From positions 2,718,157 through 2,782,156 of the forward strand of contig CM050676.1 of the NCBI GenBank assembly GCA_027574665.1: a DNA stretch of 64,000 nt, read 5' to 3'. The notes under the pieces were generated by a model. That model was not told the origin of the DNA, did no database searches, and was given only the letters and a program-made list of their open reading frames with translations. Of the stretch, positions 60,030 to 64,000 are shown in pieces. This stretch comes from Rhynochetos jubatus (Eukaryota > Chordata > Aves > Eurypygiformes > Rhynochetidae). The translations under genes and the position numbers were made by a program. Numbering within the stretch: the stretch's first letter is position 1; every line of letters starts with the position of its first letter.

Positions 60030-60320
60030 TGAAGAAGCTGAGCAGAAATGAGCTCAGGAGGTTTTTAATTTTCCAAGCTTTAGACGAAAAGGATTCATTT
60101 AAAGCCTTTAAAAGATTTAGCCCACTTCGCAGTTTCTTCCAGAGATCGGTGTTGTGCTCTTTAAATAAGAGACATGTTTTAAAGCTCCTGCCATCATTTA
60201 TTAAATTAGCCTCAGACTTGCAAATGCAGCTCCCTCTTATTGAATCTTGTAATATTTATTTGCCAAGTTGTGATATTTGAAACCACGCACGTTACACGTA
60301 TTGGGGAAAGAGGGAAGTGA
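60030..60320. promoter_or_regulatory. Candidate enhancer, AT-rich island
   Basis: AGGTTTTTAATTTTCCAAGC, CTCTTTAAATAAGAGAC, CATTTATTAAATTAGCC and GTAATATTTATTTGCC. It is a well-bounded AT block in GC-richer surroundings. A plus-strand frame of 83 codons stays open through it, without an initial ATG, and is discussed under findings. Confidence 0.33.
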
Positions 60321-60349
60321 TGGAGAAGGCGTGAGGGGACGGGGGAAGG

Positions 60350-60710
60350 AAACCACTTCTACTGTAAATTGTGTAAATGCATTTGCACATCCCAAGAGGG
60401 GTAGGGAAAAGGTATTGTAATTAAAATGACTGCCAGGGTATTTTAAACAAGGGAGAATAAATAGACTTTTCTCTGCATGGCACAGGCTCCTTTAACTTGG
60501 AAACTTCGTGACAGAAGATGATTAAAAATATCTTATGGCGTGTCTGAAATCTGCAAGCTTTGATGAGAAAAATGTTCTTGGGAATGAAAGGAGATCAAGT
60601 GAAGGAGGAACAGTCTCCTACACAATGTTTTATAGGCCCAATTCATGACTGCAGATGTCGCAAAAAATAATAATAAAAAAAGCCTTTTTAGTTTTTTTTT
60701 TTTTTCCTAC
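60350..60710. promoter_or_regulatory. Weak enhancer candidate, AT-rich
   Basis: GTAAATTGTGTAAATGC, GTAATTAAAATGACTGCC, GATTAAAAATATC and AAAATAATAATAAAAAAAG, ending in a T14 tract at 60692-60705. Partly low complexity. Confidence 0.25.
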
Positions 60711-62090
60711 CTAACAGAACAGGAGAAAAATACACACAGGGGCTCCTGTAGTGAGAAGATCCCTTTACTCCAGCTCTCGGAGCAGCAGTGTTTAATACCG
60801 GTGAGAGGATGCTCCAGGAAACCATGGCAATGGCTGAGGAGCTGCCGAGCCCTCACCTAGAGATGTCACATCGGAGAGGGCGCAGGGCTGGCCCTGCTAC
60901 CCTGTGTCCCACTCTGAGCTGCCTTAGCAGGGCCCAGGGCCACGGGACAGCCTGTCCCTGTGTCCTGCTGCTGAAGTAAAGCTCTTTTATTTCTGCCGGG
61001 TTTAGCCCCAGAGAGCTGCTTTGCCCTTAACAGTCCTGAGCTGCCCCTGGCCGAAGCAGCAGCAGCTCCTCCAAGGACTCACTGGGGAAGGGCTGATCTC
61101 TGGAATGGAAGGGGCAGCAGCATTTCCCAGCACACAGCCAGCTTCTCGTGCGAGTGACTGTTTTAGCAAAGCTGCAGGGTCTAAATCTGACCCACATTGC
61201 TCACGTCTCCCCAAAATCACCCCTGAAACCCTCAGGGGGGGCAGGGGGATGCTGCCCTCAGCCCCATGCTCCCCTGGCCAGAGGCCAAGGTGCTGGTTGA
61301 GCCCCTGGGGTCACCATGGAGGGGACTCGCTTGTGTCTTGGAGCTGAGTGGTGTTGGCTGTAAGCCCCCTGCATCCCCTGCTCTGCTGAGCTTGCTGCCA
61401 GCACCCCATCTTTCCTCCCGTCTGCGAGTACAAACCTTCCCTCCCTCCCCTGTGCCACGCACACGTAGGATGAGGAGGAGTATGGCCAAGCACGGCCACC
61501 TGCATCCCCCCCAGATACAAGGTGATGGAACTGGGGGCTGCAGTGAGGAGATTTGGGGTTTCCTGCAGTTTGGAGGTTTGGACAGGGAATTTTGCAAAGC
61601 ACACTGTGCAGGTGACTCCCTCAGAGGAAAAACTGCTCCTGCAAGGCAACGGAGCTTTGAAGGGTCACAGCAATGGCTGGGGAGAGGCAGCAGCATCCCG
61701 CCCAGCAAGGGAGACAGCTGGGATGGAGGGATCTGGACATGCCTGGGACTTCAGGGACCATCCAAGGAGCCAGAGCTGTGCCGTGAGCTGTGTTAATCAG
61801 GCACCACTGCCCACGTCCCACTCCACTGGGCACCGCTTGTTTGGAGAGGTTGGAAATGCTCCAAACACACTTTCCTTCTTTTTGCTTCAGTTTTGCAAAA
61901 GTTACTACTAAATAGATTGCAAAAAAAAAAAAAGAAAAATAAAGAAAAAAAAAAGAAATTGAAAAACCCTCTTGATGAGGAATGCTGCAACACAAATATT
62001 TGTCCTGAGCCGGCGACGTAACCGCAGCTTTGGTGCTGGATAAAATTCCTGACAACCTTGGCCCTGCCCTGAGCTGGGGTAACTCCTCGT
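60711..62090. other. No gene; A-rich tract
   Basis: The A-rich stretch at 61921-61968 starts with A13 and has no retrocopy signature. The 176-codon plus frame at 61266-61796 overlaps long minus frames and has no domain. Confidence 0.5.
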
Positions 62091-62200
62091 CAATAGGTTT
62101 TCTGAAGGCCTTAAAACCGGGAGTGCCTGATTCGCAAAATGAGCTATTTCAGATCATTTTGATCAAGCTTTTCTTTTTTAATGATACTAATTTTTCTACC
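62090..62200. promoter_or_regulatory. Weak enhancer candidate
   Basis: ATTTCAGATCATTTTGATCA, then CTTTTCTTTTTTAATGATAC and TAATTTTTC. GATCATTTTGATC is a short inverted repeat. Confidence 0.22.
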
Positions 62201-62640
62201 GCTCAGAGCCCCGGACCCGGTAACCACGGAAACTCAGCTTCACAGGCAGAGGGAGTTGAAAAATACCGGAGCACCACCACCAAACACAGGCTCTAATCAT
62301 CTCGCCTAACTGTGACATTAAAAGAGCCACGTGATGATGCACAGCTGAAAGAGAGGATTTTATCAGTGTTCGCTTCGTAAAACACTCTCCTTCCTCTTAG
62401 GGTGTGCTTAAACTGGGGCCCCACGATGCAAGTTGCAGTCCCCACCTGAGAGGGCTGATGAGTCCAGTGAGACACGGCGGACCCAGAGGATGGACAGGAA
62501 GGTCGTGTCAGTGCACACTGGGGAGAAGCATCCCTGGAAGTCCCTGACACACTGTCCTCCTGCCCAAGGAGAGAAAAGGAAAACTCAGGGAAAAAATTTA
62601 CACCAGAGAAGGTGGTTCTTGTGCAAACACTGACAAAAGA

Positions 62641-62680
62641 AGGCTGTGCCTCAGTTTCTCCACTTGCATTAATTACTAAA
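62641..62680 (+). repeat. MIR-like fragment, sense
   Basis: GGCTGTGCCTCAGTTTCTCC then ACTTGCATTAATTAC carries the MIR core TGTGCCTCAGTTTCCTC. The 3' part is lost. Confidence 0.5.
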
Positions 62681-63632
62681 AAGCAGCAGAGAGCAGCTCT
62701 CTCTTGCTGGGAGGTGCAAGCCTCTTCCAGAGGGGCCCAGAGCTGCACAGGTGACCCCATCGGGCTGGCAGCTGGGGAATTACAATGGGCAGCATCTGGC
62801 CTTCCTGACTGCTGGCACCATTGCCTCTCAGGATAACCTTCCCTCCTCGCCAGCGTGGTTGTTAACCTGTGCTTTTCTCCAGTAAATTAACCTGTCCCCA
62901 CACCCCATCTCCACCATCCTGGTGTCCCCATCATCTGCTGATGGGCCAGAGATGTCAGACTCACTCGAGCATGCGGCGTTCACGAACTATTGCACATAGA
63001 GAGGTTTTGTCAAAGCCTCCATCCCTGGGGAAATCAATTCCTGCTTCCCAATTTAATTATGATGAGAGGGCAATCTAGCTCTTGAGGAAAGGCCGTGCAA
63101 CCTGTTTGGGTACCTGCCCTCTGCACACACGTGCTGCCCTTCGGCCCAGCTCTCCATCCAGCCCAGGGCAAAGCAGGAGAGACCCAGGGGAAGAGGGAGC
63201 ATGGATGGAGCAAGCAGGAGGTTGTGTGGCTGGAGGGATTGAGGGGCTGGCAGGCTCCCGAGGCCGAGCCCAGGTGCTGTCCTGCTGCCCCCCTCCACCT
63301 TGGCACATGCCAGAGCATCGCTCTAACGAAGACAGCCTTGGCACCGGCGCCAGCCAAATTTTCTCTCAGGCCAGTGGATTCTGTTCCTTATCCAATTCCT
63401 ACACATGCTCCTACTGGACCCTGCTCAGCTCTGCTAACAGAGTGGGAAAGGAGGAAGGAAAGCAAAGATAAAGGGACAGAGAGCAGCAGGGAGGGAAGGT
63501 GAGGGAATGCTCTCTGTCAGGACAGAGCCCGGGAGCAGGTGGCTATGGTGGGCTGCGGTGAGTGGCAGGGCTGGGCAGGAGGGAGGAAGGAGGTGACTTC
63601 ATCTCATACCAGAGAGCTGACAGCCAGCAGAG

Positions 63633-64000
63633 GATAAAAGCCTGGGAATCCCTCGGCTCCAGCGAGGAGAGCTCTCAGCTGCCAAGAGCTGAGAGGGAGA
63701 TGGGAAGCCGGGGTTTGAATTGCAAGCTCAGCCTCCCGCCCTTGGACTTTCCCACGACAGCAAAAAAAAAATCACAGGAGTGGCACAAGTGACAGGCGGG
63801 ATGGCTGGGAAGGGAGCCGGCTGCCGACAGCCATGCCTGCCCCGCTGCCTCCCTGCTCGCCGGCTGCCAGGAGGCTGCGGGGCGCTGGGGAGGATGGAGG
63901 GAACATCTGTGGCTGCCGAACCGCACCATCCATCACACACGGCTGCTGCCAGTGGCAGCGTCGGGGCCCACCTCTGAGAGCCTGGTGAGGGCAGAGGCTG
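63633..64000 (+). promoter_or_regulatory. Possible TATA-type promoter and first exon at edge
   Basis: GATAAAAG at 63633-63640 could act as a TATA box, with transcription starting near 63663. Downstream is a GC- and CpG-richer stretch (about 13 CpG in the last 220 bases) with ATG at 63833 in good Kozak context (GCCATGC), and a donor-like CCTG/GTGAGG with GT at 63985-63986. The frame from that ATG is open up to the donor. No protein family is recognisable, and each signal is common, so this is speculative. Confidence 0.2.

Noticed and set aside
61266..61796. 176-codon plus-strand frame
   Set aside because: Fully overlapped by minus-strand frames up to 158 codons; composition follows local GC content. 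Chance.
61921..61968. A-rich tract as retrocopy tail
   Set aside because: Interrupted by G and T, and the sequence before it resembles no transcript I recognise.
1..64000. tRNA genes
   Set aside because: No intact A-box/B-box pair with a cloverleaf was seen. MIR relics derive from tRNA, but their promoters are decayed.
1..64000. Known microRNA seeds in hairpins
   Set aside because: Several seed-like words appear (for example GAGGTAG at about 7011, 24024 and 44288), but the mature sequences do not continue and no flanking hairpin matches.
1..64000. CRISPR array, operons, bacterial elements
   Set aside because: No regularly spaced repeats, no tightly packed genes or Shine-Dalgarno patterns. 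The sequence is vertebrate nuclear DNA.

Overview
No protein-coding gene, tRNA, rRNA or CRISPR array can be supported in this window. It reads as vertebrate, almost certainly avian, nuclear non-coding DNA: an intergenic desert or a very long intron. The clade call rests on a 5'-truncated CR1 retrotransposon at 37013-37346 on the + strand. It carries the usual bird CR1 3' tail and ends in two copies of the ATTCTATG octamer. Open reading frames occur on all six frames, but the longest is about 197 codons, roughly what chance gives in 64 kb of moderate GC. None shows a recognisable domain.

Repeats are sparse. There is only one clearly recognisable young retroelement. The rest are old relics: at least twelve MIR-like SINE fragments, one L3/CR1-type LINE fragment near 17.0-17.14 kb, and several copies of an old sauropsid-type repeat built on GTGTAAAT/ATTTACACC. 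Small local tandem duplications lie at 4.1 kb (40-bp period), 6.7 kb (30-bp period) and 26.9 kb (20-bp period).

What stands out is a series of AT-rich, motif-dense islands inside a GC-richer background: 1.3-1.7, 3.9-4.7, 8.15-8.7, 10.3-10.8, 13.9-14.1, 22.3-22.8, 24.4, 25.5-25.7, 26.6-26.8, 28.7-29.0, 33.1-34.0, 35.2-35.4, 36.4-36.6, 38.6-38.8, 40.5-41.5, 43.6, 44.3-45.0, 47.0, 49.9, 60.0-60.7 and 62.1 kb. Several hold clusters of GATA sites (seven in 310 bp at 1.37-1.68 kb, four in 91 bp at 33.9-34.0 kb, three in 84 bp at 35.2-35.3 kb), perfect octamer sites or homeodomain TAATTA cores. This layout fits a cis-regulatory landscape of a developmental regulator outside the window. Conservation cannot be measured from one sequence, so every enhancer call is inference.

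Other structures worth checking are a CpG-island-like patch at 40.22-40.47 kb, two CTCF-like sites in convergent orientation (9.19 and 15.63 kb), a palindromic STAT/kappaB-like cluster at 3.6-3.74 kb, an AT-rich cruciform-prone array at 46.56-46.68 kb, a Z-DNA-prone run at 34.07 kb and a possible TATA-type promoter with first exon at the right edge. I did not find a clear new biological system. The best leads are the GATA-cluster islands and the orphan CpG patch.
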